DNA of 64,000 nucleotides. Origin: Advenella sp048381675. GTDB lineage: Bacteria; Pseudomonadota; Gammaproteobacteria; Burkholderiales; Burkholderiaceae_B. Positions 1 to 7,775 of this stretch are shown piece by piece. The notes under the pieces are model-generated. The model saw only the letters and a program-made list of their open reading frames with translations. It did no database searches and was not told the DNA's origin. The position numbers and the translations under genes were made by a program. The stretch spans positions 124,001-188,000 of the forward strand of contig NZ_JBLWIS010000003.1 in assembly GCF_048381675.1 (NCBI RefSeq), written 5' to 3'. Every line of letters starts with the position of its first letter. Positions within the stretch are counted from its first letter, which is position 1.

Positions 1-384
1 TTTGCCATCTTCTTTAATGAATCGGCTGTTTTCATGCATTTTAAAGGCTTTGCCGTTTTCTTTGTATTTGGCCGTGAATGAAACCTCTTGATGGTCGGCA
101 TCAATTTCATGAAACTCGTGAACGGTCAGGCCAAGCCATTGTGAGGGGGAATCTTGCAGGTCCAGGGTAGAGGGACGCGTAGTTGGATGCCAGGTGTTAA
201 GCAGGTAGTGTTCATTGCTATGCACGTAGGCAGAATAGCGTGAGCGCATCAGGCGCTCGGCATCAGGGGCCAGTTCCCTGCCTGATATATAGGGTTCGCA
301 ACATTGGCCAAACGGTGTTTTTGCCTGAATCCCGCCACAGGGGCAGGGCTTGTTTTCAGGGTTTGGGGTTTTCTTTTTGCTCAT
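1..384 (-). CDS. YchJ-family (UPF0225) SEC-C motif protein, C-terminus beyond window
   Basis: The reverse strand reads from an ATG at 384 through an open frame to the window edge, so about 128 N-terminal residues are visible and the C-terminus is missing. Residues 14-29 carry the cysteine pattern CPCG...CCEPY, which is the metal-binding SEC-C-like motif found at the N-terminus of YchJ proteins. It is followed by the family's ERLMRSRYSAY segment and a stretch ending in a KMHENSRF-like motif. The biochemical role of YchJ proteins is not established; metal or nucleic-acid binding is only a guess from the motif. It reads the same way as the histidine phosphatase gene behind it, about 50 bp away. 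Family assignment is good, function is unknown. Confidence 0.75.
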   Translation of the reverse strand, partial: MSKKKTPNPENKPCPCGGIQAKTPFGQCCEPYISGRELAPDAERLMRSRYSAYVHSNEHYLLNTWHPTTRPSTLDLQDSPSQWLGLTVHEFHEIDADHQEVSFTAKYKENGKAFKMHENSRFIKEDGK

Positions 385-436
385 GTTTGTGCTCCTTCAT
401 CCTTTTGCGTTGCCGGTAGGGCGCAGGTTTAATTAA

Positions 437-1081
437 TCAGCTTGTCTGTTTAAGCCGTTCTTCAAGATGGCTGTCATCGGCCCATGAGATGACAGACCAT
501 TTCTTTTCATGGGAGATTTGCAGCCGGTTAATTGCTGTATTGCGCTGGGTAAACTCACGTGGTGCATTCGGTGCCAGTTGATTGGCTACACGCCACATCA
601 TGTCGATGGCGCCACCGTGGGAAATCAGCAGCAGGGTTTCATTCAGGTGCAGCCCAGCCAGTTCGAGCAGGGTGTTTTGGATACGATCGTAGAAAGTTTG
701 CAGGGATTCTGCTTGATGCTCTTCCTGACTCAGTTCCAGTGCCAGGTTTTCTTGGCGGGTGGCATTGTATTCTTTCAGGATAGACCAGTGCTTGCCTTCA
801 AGAATGCCGTAATTACGCTCACGCAAGCCTGGCAAGGTCTTTATGTTCAATTGATTGGCGCGTGCAAAGGGCAAGGCGGTATGGTAGGCCCGTTGCAGGT
901 CGCTGGTGTAAACATGATCGGGCATAACCTGGAAAAAATTGTTGTTCAGGTGTTTGCTCAGGTTTTCCGCCTGTGCAAGACCCGCGTCATTCAGTGGAAT
1001 ATCTTTCCAGCCTTGTAAACGGCGTTCACTATTCCAGTCGGTTTCACCGTGGCGAATAATCCAGATATCGGTATGTGGCAT
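437..1081 (-). CDS. Histidine phosphatase family protein (phosphoglycerate mutase-like)
   Basis: A 214-residue cytosolic protein. The phosphohistidine motif RHGETDWN lies at about residues 10-17 and gives the catalytic histidine and arginine. The second conserved histidine appears in ISHGGAID near residue 155. This arrangement belongs to the branch-2 phosphatases (GpmB/CobC/PhoE-like), which remove phosphate from small substrates such as sugar phosphates or alpha-ribazole phosphate. The motif does not settle the substrate, and no cobalamin genes are nearby to favour CobC. The start at 1081 is an ATG immediately in front of the typical N-terminus. It runs away from the permease gene at 1332, so the 250-bp gap between them probably holds both promoters. 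Confidence 0.85.
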   Translation of the reverse strand: MPHTDIWIIRHGETDWNSERRLQGWKDIPLNDAGLAQAENLSKHLNNNFFQVMPDHVYTSDLQRAYHTALPFARANQLNIKTLPGLRERNYGILEGKHWSILKEYNATRQENLALELSQEEHQAESLQTFYDRIQNTLLELAGLHLNETLLLISHGGAIDMMWRVANQLAPNAPREFTQRNTAINRLQISHEKKWSVISWADDSHLEERLKQTS

Positions 1082-1302
1082 GGTTGGTATTAAGCAATTT
1101 GCTTGTTGAATTCAATAATTCCCCATTGTATTACTTTACCCTGGGGTGGTGGGAGGCACCGTTAGCAAGGGTTTTTGTAACTGCCCAAATAAATATCACT
1201 ATCCGGTTGATTGATGGAATGCCTGATGATGGTTCTTCCTGGTTTTCCTGCTATATTTGCTTGCCACAAAAGCCCTTCCGGACGTACACTTTGGTTCCAG
1301 CA

Positions 1303-1312
1303 TTTGTACAAA
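1303..1312. promoter_or_regulatory. Palindrome TTTGTACAAA just upstream of the permease
   Basis: A perfect 10-bp palindrome lies about 20 bp before the permease start. It sits between a weak -35-like TTGGTT (1291-1296) and a -10-like TAATTT (1314-1319) at 17-bp spacing. It could be a repressor site, but it is short and may be chance. Confidence 0.25.
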
Positions 1313-1331
1313 ATAATTTAAAGGGAAAGAA

Positions 1332-2651
1332 ATGTCTGGATCTTATTTTCCAATCTGGCGCAAGGTTGATGAACTGGAGCCTGGCCAGGTCGTCGCACCT
1401 GATGAATACCTGCCCGCCGGGCAAACCGTGGCAATGGGTGTGCAACACGTGGTTGCCATGTTTGGTTCAACAGTGCTGGCGCCATTATTAATGGGTTTTG
1501 ATGCCAACCTGGCTATTTTGATGTCGGGTATAGGTACCCTGTTGTTTTTCCTGTTTGTGGGTGGAAGGGTACCCAGTTATCTGGGATCCAGTTTTGCATT
1601 TATTGGTGGTGTAGTAGCAGTTACCGGTTATGCCGGCTCGGGGCCTAATCCAAATATTGGGCTGGCCTTGGGTGCAATTATTGCCTGCGGAGCGGTATAT
1701 ACCTTAATTGGCTTGATTGTTTGGTATGCGAACGCTCGTGGCAATGGGTCGGCGTGGATAGAAAAACTGATGCCGCCTGTGGTTACCGGGGCGATTGTTG
1801 CCGTGATTGGCCTGAATCTGGCCCCTATTGCCGCCAAAGGTGCGATGGGAAGTGGCAGTAATTTTGAGGCTGCCATGTCAATCATGACCATTTTATGCGT
1901 GGGTATTATTGCCGTCTTTACTTCAGGGACTATTCAGCGCCTGCTGATTTTGGTTGGGCTGATTCTGGCCAGTGTCCTGTATTGGGTATTTGCCAATGTG
2001 ATGGGGCTCGGGCAACCGATTGATTTTTCTGGCATCCAGAACGCGGCCTGGTTTGGTTTGCCTTCCCTGTCAGCGCCTCAATTCAACCTTTCAGCCATTT
2101 CAGTGATTGTACCCGTAGCGGTTATTCTGGTCGCTGAAAACCTGGGTCATATCCGCGCAGTCAGTGCCATGACTGGACAAGACCTCGACAAATACCTCGG
2201 ACGTGCTTTTGTGGGTGACGGGGTTGCCACGATGCTTTCAGGTTCGGTGGGTGGAACAGGTGTGACGACTTATGCTGAAAACATTGGCGTGATGGCCGTT
2301 ACCCGCATTTATTCAACCATTGTATTTGTGGTGGCGGCACTGTTTGCCATTTTACTGGGCTTTTCTCCCAAGTTCGGTGCGCTCATTCATAGTATTCCCG
2401 CGCCTGTGCTGGGTGGCGTCGCGGTAGTGGTTTTTGGTCTTATTGTTATTGCCGGTGCGCGCATTTGGGTGGTTAACCAGGTTGATTTCAGTGACAATAA
2501 AAACCTGATCGTGGCGGCAGTAACCATGATTTTGGGGGCCGGTGACTTCAAGGTTTCTATGGGTGTTTTTGAGCTTAACGGGATTGGTACAGCCACTTTT
2601 GGCGCTATTTTGCTTTATGCCTTGTTGAATTGCCGGAAAAGCACTGATTGA
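1332..2651 (+). CDS. NCS2 nucleobase:cation symporter, RutG/UraA-like
   Basis: A 439-residue polytopic inner-membrane permease of the nucleobase-ascorbate/NCS2 family, which imports uracil, xanthine or related bases using a cation gradient. It begins with a soluble stretch ending VVAPDEYLPAGQT, then QHVVAMFGSTVLAP, the usual first-helix motif. The family signature VAENLGHIRAVSAMTG, with its substrate-binding glutamate, lies near residues 260-275, followed by GSVGGTGVTTYAENIG. The overall pattern is closest to E. coli RutG as I remember it, but no other rut genes (rutA-F) are present, so a general uracil/pyrimidine permease is the safer call. The start ATG is preceded by AAGGGAAAG. A strong hairpin follows the gene. 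Confidence 0.85.
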   Translation: MSGSYFPIWRKVDELEPGQVVAPDEYLPAGQTVAMGVQHVVAMFGSTVLAPLLMGFDANLAILMSGIGTLLFFLFVGGRVPSYLGSSFAFIGGVVAVTGYAGSGPNPNIGLALGAIIACGAVYTLIGLIVWYANARGNGSAWIEKLMPPVVTGAIVAVIGLNLAPIAAKGAMGSGSNFEAAMSIMTILCVGIIAVFTSGTIQRLLILVGLILASVLYWVFANVMGLGQPIDFSGIQNAAWFGLPSLSAPQFNLSAISVIVPVAVILVAENLGHIRAVSAMTGQDLDKYLGRAFVGDGVATMLSGSVGGTGVTTYAENIGVMAVTRIYSTIVFVVAALFAILLGFSPKFGALIHSIPAPVLGGVAVVVFGLIVIAGARIWVVNQVDFSDNKNLIVAAVTMILGAGDFKVSMGVFELNGIGTATFGAILLYALLNCRKSTD

Positions 2652-2757
2652 TATTTGCACGGTTTTATGAATGTTCGTGCTTTTTGGCGACATAAAAAAG
2701 TCTTTTAATTAAATGACTTGCAATTTTAATCAAATTTAAGCACAATTGTAATCAGTT

Positions 2758-2790
2758 CCCCGGTTCAGCGTGAACCGGGGAAAATTTTTT
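2758..2790 (+). terminator. Rho-independent terminator after the NCS2 permease
   Basis: A 10-bp stem CCCCGGTTCA/TGAACCGGGG with a 3-base loop, followed by AAAATTTTTT. It separates the permease from greA. Confidence 0.8.
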
Positions 2791-2881
2791 GTCTTTCAAA
2801 AAGACGCGTGTTTATTTGTAACGCTCTGTATTTATCTAAAAATAATGCGGGGCGTTTAGTTTTTTATGAGTGTGTGAAATT

Positions 2882-3358
2882 ATGGCAGCTATTCCATTAA
2901 CGGCGCGTGGTGCAAAGCGCTTAGAAGAAGAATTGCACCGCTTGAAAACCATCGAACGGCCTAATGTCATTGAAGCAATCTCTGAGGCACGCGCCCAGGG
3001 TGATTTATCCGAAAATGCCGAGTATGATGCCGCACGTGAGCGTCAGGGATTTATCGAAGGCCGTATTAAAGAACTGGAAGGTACTTTGGCCAATGCTCAT
3101 ATCATTGACCCGGCTGCGTTGGAAGTAGATGATCGTATTGTGTTTGGTGCAACGGTTACGATCGAAGATCTGGACTCCAGTGAAACCGTGACTTATCAGA
3201 TTGTGGGTGATCTCGAGGCGGATATTCGCCAAAACCTGATTTCCGTTTCCAGCCCGGTTGCCCGTGCGCTGATTGGCAAGTCAGAGGGTGATGTGGTGAT
3301 GGTTAATGTGCCTGCCGGCGAAAAAGAGTTCGAAATTATCGAGATCGAATACAATTAA
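2882..3358 (+). CDS. greA: Transcription elongation factor GreA
   Basis: GreA enters the secondary channel of stalled, backtracked RNA polymerase and stimulates cleavage of the RNA 3' end. The 158-residue product from the ATG at 2882 has the family's exact usual length, so this start is chosen over a longer reading from 2870. The N-terminal coiled coil includes AKRLEEELHRLK and continues to the tip motif GDLSENAEYDAARERQG (about residues 40-56), whose acidic residues coordinate catalytic magnesium. The C-terminal FKBP-like half ends EKEFEIIEIEY. In many betaproteobacteria greA follows carB; here it stands alone between two terminators. Confidence 0.97.
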   Translation: MAAIPLTARGAKRLEEELHRLKTIERPNVIEAISEARAQGDLSENAEYDAARERQGFIEGRIKELEGTLANAHIIDPAALEVDDRIVFGATVTIEDLDSSETVTYQIVGDLEADIRQNLISVSSPVARALIGKSEGDVVMVNVPAGEKEFEIIEIEYN

Positions 3359-3405
3359 ACAAACCGTTGTTCCAGGGTTTTGTGCTTGTTATTGCATAAA
3401 ACTGT

Positions 3406-3444
3406 ATGCCACGCTTTATCAAAAGGCTGGCATTTTTGTTTTTC
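3406..3444 (+). terminator. Terminator of greA
   Basis: The stem ATGCCA/TGGCAT, with further partial pairing inside, is followed by TTTTGTTTTTC. It lies 47 bp after the greA stop codon. Confidence 0.6.
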
Positions 3445-3449
3445 TGGCA

Positions 3450-3475
3450 TCAAAAAAGCCAGCTTGAAGGCTGGC
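3450..3475 (-). terminator. Terminator of yhbY
   Basis: The stem GCCAGC/GCTGGC (3458-3475) is followed, on the reverse strand, by a run of six T. It is placed correctly to end the yhbY transcript and completes a back-to-back pair with the greA terminator. Confidence 0.65.
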
Positions 3476-3556
3476 TAATGTCAATCAAGTTATCCCTTTG
3501 CAGGGATAATCCTGTCCAACAGTGGCTGGCAGTTTTTGCCAGCTAAAATATTGGCC

Positions 3557-4132
3557 TTAACGGGAACCGCGGCGTACTGTACTGCTGCGGCGTCCGGCCC
3601 GTAAGGATAGGGCACTGCCTGCCCGGCGTGGAATATTATGGGCCGGGCGACTGGCAGACGCTTTGGCCAAGGGTTTGCGTGCCGGTTTTGGGCTGTCTGA
3701 GACCAATGCGTCGTTGCCCTTGATGGCTGTTTTACGGCGCTTGTCTTTAATACTTTTGCCAGCGGCCGCCAGTTTTTTGGGCGTGTAAGGTTCTGAAGGC
3801 TTACGATAGCTGGCCTGTTGTGGTTCTGCTTCGTTTTCTTCAAAAGCACGGTTGGCCGAGCCATGACGATATAAAATAAGTGTTTTGCCCAAATGGTGAA
3901 CATTGGCACAGGAAAGTGTGTCGCAAATTTGATTCAGCATATCAATACGGGCTTGCCGGTCGTCTCCTGCGACGCGGACTTTGATCAGGCCATGAACAGT
4001 CAGGCTGATGTCGATTTCTTTCAGAACTGCTTCGGTCAGTCCGTTATCGCCAATCAGGACAACCGGTTTCAGTGGGTGGGCGGCAGAGCGTAAGGCGCTG
4101 CGTTCTTTAGATGTTAATTCAAGTGTAGGCAT
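3557..4132 (-). CDS. yhbY: CRM-domain RNA-binding protein YhbY, extended basic tail
   Basis: YhbY proteins bind pre-50S ribosomal particles through a CRM domain and take part in ribosome assembly. Residues 1-97 form the domain: LTSKERSALRSAAHPLKPVVLIGDNG-type start, a conserved region around GLIKVRV, and the end HLGKTLILYR. A classical YhbY is about 97 residues. Here about 90 more follow, rich in Lys, Arg, Ser, Pro and Ala (for example SRPAHNIPRRAG), probably disordered and RNA-binding. The gene faces away from rlmE, and only 18 bp separate the two start codons. The linkage to the 23S rRNA methyltransferase gene supports a ribosome-biogenesis role. The start at 4132 matches the family N-terminus MPTLELTSKER. 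Confidence 0.88.
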   Translation of the reverse strand: MPTLELTSKERSALRSAAHPLKPVVLIGDNGLTEAVLKEIDISLTVHGLIKVRVAGDDRQARIDMLNQICDTLSCANVHHLGKTLILYRHGSANRAFEENEAEPQQASYRKPSEPYTPKKLAAAGKSIKDKRRKTAIKGNDALVSDSPKPARKPLAKASASRPAHNIPRRAGSALSLRAGRRSSTVRRGSR

Positions 4133-4150
4133 AAGTTAGGAAATACGGCA

Positions 4151-4801
4151 ATGGCCAAAAAGAAATTCTCAAAAGAGTGGATCCATCAGCACATTAATGA
4201 TCCATATGTGAAAATGGCTCAGCAAAAAGGTTACCGGGCACGTGCTGCATTTAAGCTGATCGAGATCCTGGATTCAGAAAAGCTCATGCGTCGAGGAGAT
4301 ATTATAGTCGACTTGGGCTCTGCTCCGGGAAGTTGGTCGCAAGTTGCACGCGAAAGATTGGTTGGACCAGGCGGGGTACTTGACGGCCGGGTCATTGCAC
4401 TTGATATTTTACCCATGGAACCGATTGCCGGGGTGGAATTTCTTCAAGGTGATTTTCGTGAAGATGAAGTTTTGAATCGCCTGCATGAACAGGTGGGCAA
4501 CCAGCAGGTTGATCTGGTTGTTTCTGATATGGCACCCAATCTTTCGGGCGTAAGTTCGGCTGATTCGGCGCGTATCCAGCATGTCTGCGAGCTGGCCATG
4601 GATTTTGCCCTTAATCATCTCAAGCCTGATGGGGCATTGGTTGTCAAGGCTTTTCATGGCAGCGGTTTTTCACAAATCGTCGAGATGTTCAAGCAGCATT
4701 TCAAAAGGGTGGTTGAACGCAAACCTAAAGCCTCGCGTGATAAATCATCGGAAACTTTTCTGGTTGCCCGTGGTCTGAAAAAACCGCTGGTAAGAGATTG
4801 A
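4151..4801 (+). CDS. rlmE: 23S rRNA (uridine-2552-2'-O)-methyltransferase RlmE
   Basis: RlmE (RrmJ/FtsJ) uses S-adenosylmethionine to methylate the ribose of U2552 in the A-loop of 23S rRNA during late 50S assembly. The 216-residue length is normal. The SAM-binding motif DLGSAPGSWSQVA is at about residues 54-66. The K-D-K-E catalytic set is readable: Lys in AAFKLIE, Asp in VVSDMAPN, Lys in LVVKAFHG and Glu near SSETFLV. A good AGGAAA ribosome site lies 9 bases before the ATG, inside the tiny gap shared with the divergent yhbY. ftsH follows in the same direction after about 200 bp, the classical rlmE-ftsH pairing. Confidence 0.96.
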   Translation: MAKKKFSKEWIHQHINDPYVKMAQQKGYRARAAFKLIEILDSEKLMRRGDIIVDLGSAPGSWSQVARERLVGPGGVLDGRVIALDILPMEPIAGVEFLQGDFREDEVLNRLHEQVGNQQVDLVVSDMAPNLSGVSSADSARIQHVCELAMDFALNHLKPDGALVVKAFHGSGFSQIVEMFKQHFKRVVERKPKASRDKSSETFLVARGLKKPLVRD

Positions 4802-4807
4802 GCGGGT

Positions 4808-4835
4808 CTTGCAATTGCGTTGTTTGCCCCAATGT
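4808..4835 (+). promoter_or_regulatory. Candidate sigma-32 (heat-shock) promoter for ftsH
   Basis: CTTGCAA (4808-4814), a 12-bp spacer and CCCCAATGT (4827-4835) match the heat-shock sigma factor consensus CTTGAAA-N(11-15)-CCCCATNT closely. ftsH is a known sigma-32 target in E. coli. The site overlaps the end of rlmE by nothing and points toward ftsH. This is a pattern match only. Confidence 0.5.
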
Positions 4836-4848
4836 GTTTTGTGTCGGC

Positions 4849-4919
4849 GTATTTCGATACACTTTAATTCATTCGAAATACACACTAGTTCAATCTTTTT
4901 CATTTCTATGATATAGAAT
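4849..4919 (+). promoter_or_regulatory. Inverted repeat and sigma-70-like promoter before ftsH
   Basis: A 9-bp perfect inverted repeat GTATTTCGA/TCGAAATAC with a 15-base loop spans 4849-4881 or so. A housekeeping-type promoter follows: TTCAAT at 4889-4894, a 17-bp gap and TATAGA at 4912-4917. The repeat could be a regulator site or an mRNA hairpin in the heat-shock transcript. Confidence 0.35.
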
Positions 4920-5005
4920 GTAATCAGGTTCAATCTTAGTTTTTTTTGTAGTTTTTATGAGTCATAAAAATTGCAGCTCTAAATTTCATGCGGGAGAGCT
5001 GATCT

Positions 5006-6907
5006 TTGAATAATTCCTTTTCCAAATTCGCCATGTGGGCCATTGTTGCCTTGGTGCTGTTTACTGTATTCAAGCAGTATGACGGCCCTGCGCGTACCAA
5101 TGATGGTGTCAGTTACAGCCAATTCATGGCTGATTCCAAACAGGGCAAGATTTCCAGTGTGGAAATACAGGGTGATACCCTTTACGTGACCCCTAGTGCT
5201 GGTCGTCCCTATACGCTAACCTCCCCAGGAGATCTCTGGATGGTTGGGGATCTGGTGCGTGACGGTGTTAAGGTTAGCGCCAAACCACCCGAGCAGCCTT
5301 CGTTCCTGTTAAGTGCCATTATTTCATGGTTCCCGATGCTGTTGCTTATTGGCGTCTGGTTCTTTTTCATGCGCCAAATGCAGGGCGGTGGCAAGGGTGG
5401 TGCGTTCAGTTTTGGCAAATCCCGTGCCCGCATGCTAGATGAAAGCAGCAATCCCATTACGTTTGCTGACGTGGCTGGTTGCGATGAGGCCAAGGAAGAC
5501 GTCAAGGAACTGGTTGATTTCCTGCGTGATCCTTCCCGTTTCCAGCGTTTGGGTGGTCGTATCCCTCGTGGTGTGTTAATGGTTGGTCCTCCAGGAACCG
5601 GTAAGACTTTGCTGGCTAAGGCCATTGCCGGAGAGGCAAAAGTACCTTTCTTTACCATTTCAGGTTCCGACTTTGTTGAAATGTTCGTGGGTGTGGGTGC
5701 TTCCCGCGTCCGTGATATGTTTGAAACTGCCAAAAAACATGCACCGTGCATTATCTTTATCGATGAGATCGATGCGGTAGGCCGTCAGCGTGGTGCTGGT
5801 GTTGGTGGAGGTAACGATGAACGCGAACAAACCCTTAACCAGATGCTGGTTGAAATGGACGGCTTCGAATCCGGACAAAGCGTTATTGTGATTGCCGCAA
5901 CCAACCGTCCTGATGTGCTTGATCCTGCCTTGTTGCGTCCAGGCCGGTTTGACCGTCAGGTAGTGGTTAACCTGCCCGATGTTCGCGGTCGTGAGCAAAT
6001 CCTTAACGTGCACATGCGCAAAGTGCCTTTGGCCCCCAACGTGGTTGCTTCCATTTTGGCCCGCGGAACACCCGGTTTTTCGGGTGCCGATCTGGCCAAC
6101 CTGGTTAACGAAGCCGCTTTGTTTGCTGCGCGCCGTAATGGTCGTACTGTAGACATGATCGACTTTGAAAAAGCCAAAGACAAGATCATTATGGGAGCCG
6201 AGCGCCGTTCTATTGTCATGCCTGAAGAAGAGCGCATGAACACCGCTTACCATGAGTCCGGTCACGCGATTGTGGCCCGCATGCTGCCCAAAACAGATCC
6301 GGTTCACAAGGTAACTATTATTCCTCGTGGCCGTGCTTTGGGTGTAACCATGCAGTTGCCCGAAGGCGATCGCTACAGCATGGACAAGGAACGACTGCTT
6401 AATACCATTGCTGTCCTGTTCGGTGGGCGTATTGCCGAAGAGGTTTTCATGAATCAAATGACAACCGGTGCTTCCAACGACTTTGAACGGGCAACTGCCA
6501 TTGCGCGTGATATCGTTACCCGCTATGGCATGACTGACTCTTTAGGTCCTATGGTTTATGCCGAAAATGAAAATGAGGTATTCCTTGGACGGAGTGTGAC
6601 AAAAACCACACATATGTCAGAGGCCACCATGCAGAAGGTGGATACTGAAATTCGTTTGATTATCGATGAGCAATATGCTGTGGCACGTAAAATTATCGAA
6701 GATAACAGCGATAAAATGCATGTGATGGCTAAAGCTTTGCTGGAATGGGAAACCATTGATGCTGATCAGATCGAAGACATCATTCAGGGTCGTGACCCAC
6801 GTCCACCCAAAGAGCCTGATGCTCCGCATGATTCTGCTGGCATGCCGCCACCTGCTGGTACGGCTCCCAAAGGTAAAGACAGCGATAGTCCGGCAACTGC
6901 CGTGTAA
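5006..6907 (+). CDS. ftsH: ATP-dependent zinc metalloprotease FtsH
   Basis: FtsH is a membrane-anchored hexameric AAA+ protease that degrades misfolded membrane proteins and short-lived regulators. The 633-residue product has two transmembrane helices (about residues 8-25 and 100-120) flanking a periplasmic domain. It then has an AAA module with Walker A GPPGTGKT at 194-201, Walker B IIFIDEID, and the second region of homology ending LLRPGRFDRQV. The zinc site HESGH is at 416-420. The start is TTG at 5006: GGAG lies 9 bases upstream and the resulting MNNSFSKFA matches FtsH N-termini of related bacteria, whereas the next ATG would cut into the first helix. The C-terminus is a Pro/Asp-rich tail. 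Confidence 0.97.
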   Translation: MNNSFSKFAMWAIVALVLFTVFKQYDGPARTNDGVSYSQFMADSKQGKISSVEIQGDTLYVTPSAGRPYTLTSPGDLWMVGDLVRDGVKVSAKPPEQPSFLLSAIISWFPMLLLIGVWFFFMRQMQGGGKGGAFSFGKSRARMLDESSNPITFADVAGCDEAKEDVKELVDFLRDPSRFQRLGGRIPRGVLMVGPPGTGKTLLAKAIAGEAKVPFFTISGSDFVEMFVGVGASRVRDMFETAKKHAPCIIFIDEIDAVGRQRGAGVGGGNDEREQTLNQMLVEMDGFESGQSVIVIAATNRPDVLDPALLRPGRFDRQVVVNLPDVRGREQILNVHMRKVPLAPNVVASILARGTPGFSGADLANLVNEAALFAARRNGRTVDMIDFEKAKDKIIMGAERRSIVMPEEERMNTAYHESGHAIVARMLPKTDPVHKVTIIPRGRALGVTMQLPEGDRYSMDKERLLNTIAVLFGGRIAEEVFMNQMTTGASNDFERATAIARDIVTRYGMTDSLGPMVYAENENEVFLGRSVTKTTHMSEATMQKVDTEIRLIIDEQYAVARKIIEDNSDKMHVMAKALLEWETIDADQIEDIIQGRDPRPPKEPDAPHDSAGMPPPAGTAPKGKDSDSPATAV

Positions 6908-6926
6908 TAATAATATTTTTAACTGA

Positions 6927-7775
6927 ATGAATAGTACATTCCTTTGCGGGCGCTTCGAACTTGGGTTCAAGCGCCCTTTGATTATGGGGATTGTGAATAT
7001 TACGCCTGATTCTTTTTCGGACGGTTCACATCATTTTTCAACCAATGCGGCCATTGATCATGCCTTGACGCTGGTCGAGCAAGGTGCGGATATCCTGGAT
7101 ATTGGTGGCGAATCAACGCGCCCCGGTTCCGAGCCGGTAAGCGTTCAGGAAGAGCTGCGCCGGGTCATACCTGTGATAGAGGGCTTGCGCCACTGTGGCG
7201 TGCCTTTATCCATTGATACTTTCAAGCCGGAAGTAATGAAGGCGGCCTTGCAGTCAGGGGTGGATTTAATTAATGATATTTATGCATTAAGACAACCCGG
7301 TGCCCTTGAGGTCGTGAATGAATTTCCCAACTGTGGGATTTGCATCATGCATATGCATGGTGAACCTAAAACCATGCAAGTCAACCCTCCTGATTACGGT
7401 AACAATATTACTCGTGAAGTGTTCGCATTTTTACAGGAAAGGATGAAAATAATGCTGCAAAGCGGCATCGATCCTCGTAGAATGATGATCGATCCGGGTT
7501 TTGGTTTTGGTAAAACAGCAGCACAAAATTTTCAGCTATTACGCGAAATGGCAGCCTTGAAGGAATTGAAGGCGCCCATATTGGTAGGCGTTTCCCGAAA
7601 AACAATGATTGGCTCTGTTACCCATAAACCGGTAAATGATCGTTTGTCCGGAAGTATTGCGGCGGCTTTGGCCGGGGTGGCCCGGGGAGCCGCGGTTGTC
7701 CGGGTGCATGATGTGGTCCAGACGCGTGACGCACTTGATGTATGGAATGCAGTTGAATTTGGAGTTAATGAATGA
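6927..7775 (+). CDS. folP: Dihydropteroate synthase
   Basis: FolP condenses p-aminobenzoate with 6-hydroxymethyl-7,8-dihydropterin diphosphate in folate synthesis and is the sulfonamide target. The 282-residue TIM-barrel protein contains MGIVNITPDSFSDG (about residues 20-33), the pterin-binding GGESTRPGS, the DINDIYALR-like loop region, IMHMHG, and MIDPGFGFGKT. It begins 19 bp after ftsH and overlaps the glmM start by 4 bp (ATGA), so ftsH-folP-glmM is very likely one transcript, the same order as in E. coli. The start ATG at 6927 gives normal length. Confidence 0.96.
   Translation: MNSTFLCGRFELGFKRPLIMGIVNITPDSFSDGSHHFSTNAAIDHALTLVEQGADILDIGGESTRPGSEPVSVQEELRRVIPVIEGLRHCGVPLSIDTFKPEVMKAALQSGVDLINDIYALRQPGALEVVNEFPNCGICIMHMHGEPKTMQVNPPDYGNNITREVFAFLQERMKIMLQSGIDPRRMMIDPGFGFGKTAAQNFQLLREMAALKELKAPILVGVSRKTMIGSVTHKPVNDRLSGSIAAALAGVARGAAVVRVHDVVQTRDALDVWNAVEFGVNE

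Noticed and set aside
1332..2651. rut pyrimidine-degradation operon
   Set aside because: Only a RutG-like permease is present; none of rutA-F was found nearby.
5660..6457. 265-codon reverse-strand frame inside ftsH
   Set aside because: It lies wholly within the conserved ATPase and protease domains of ftsH and shows no family motif.
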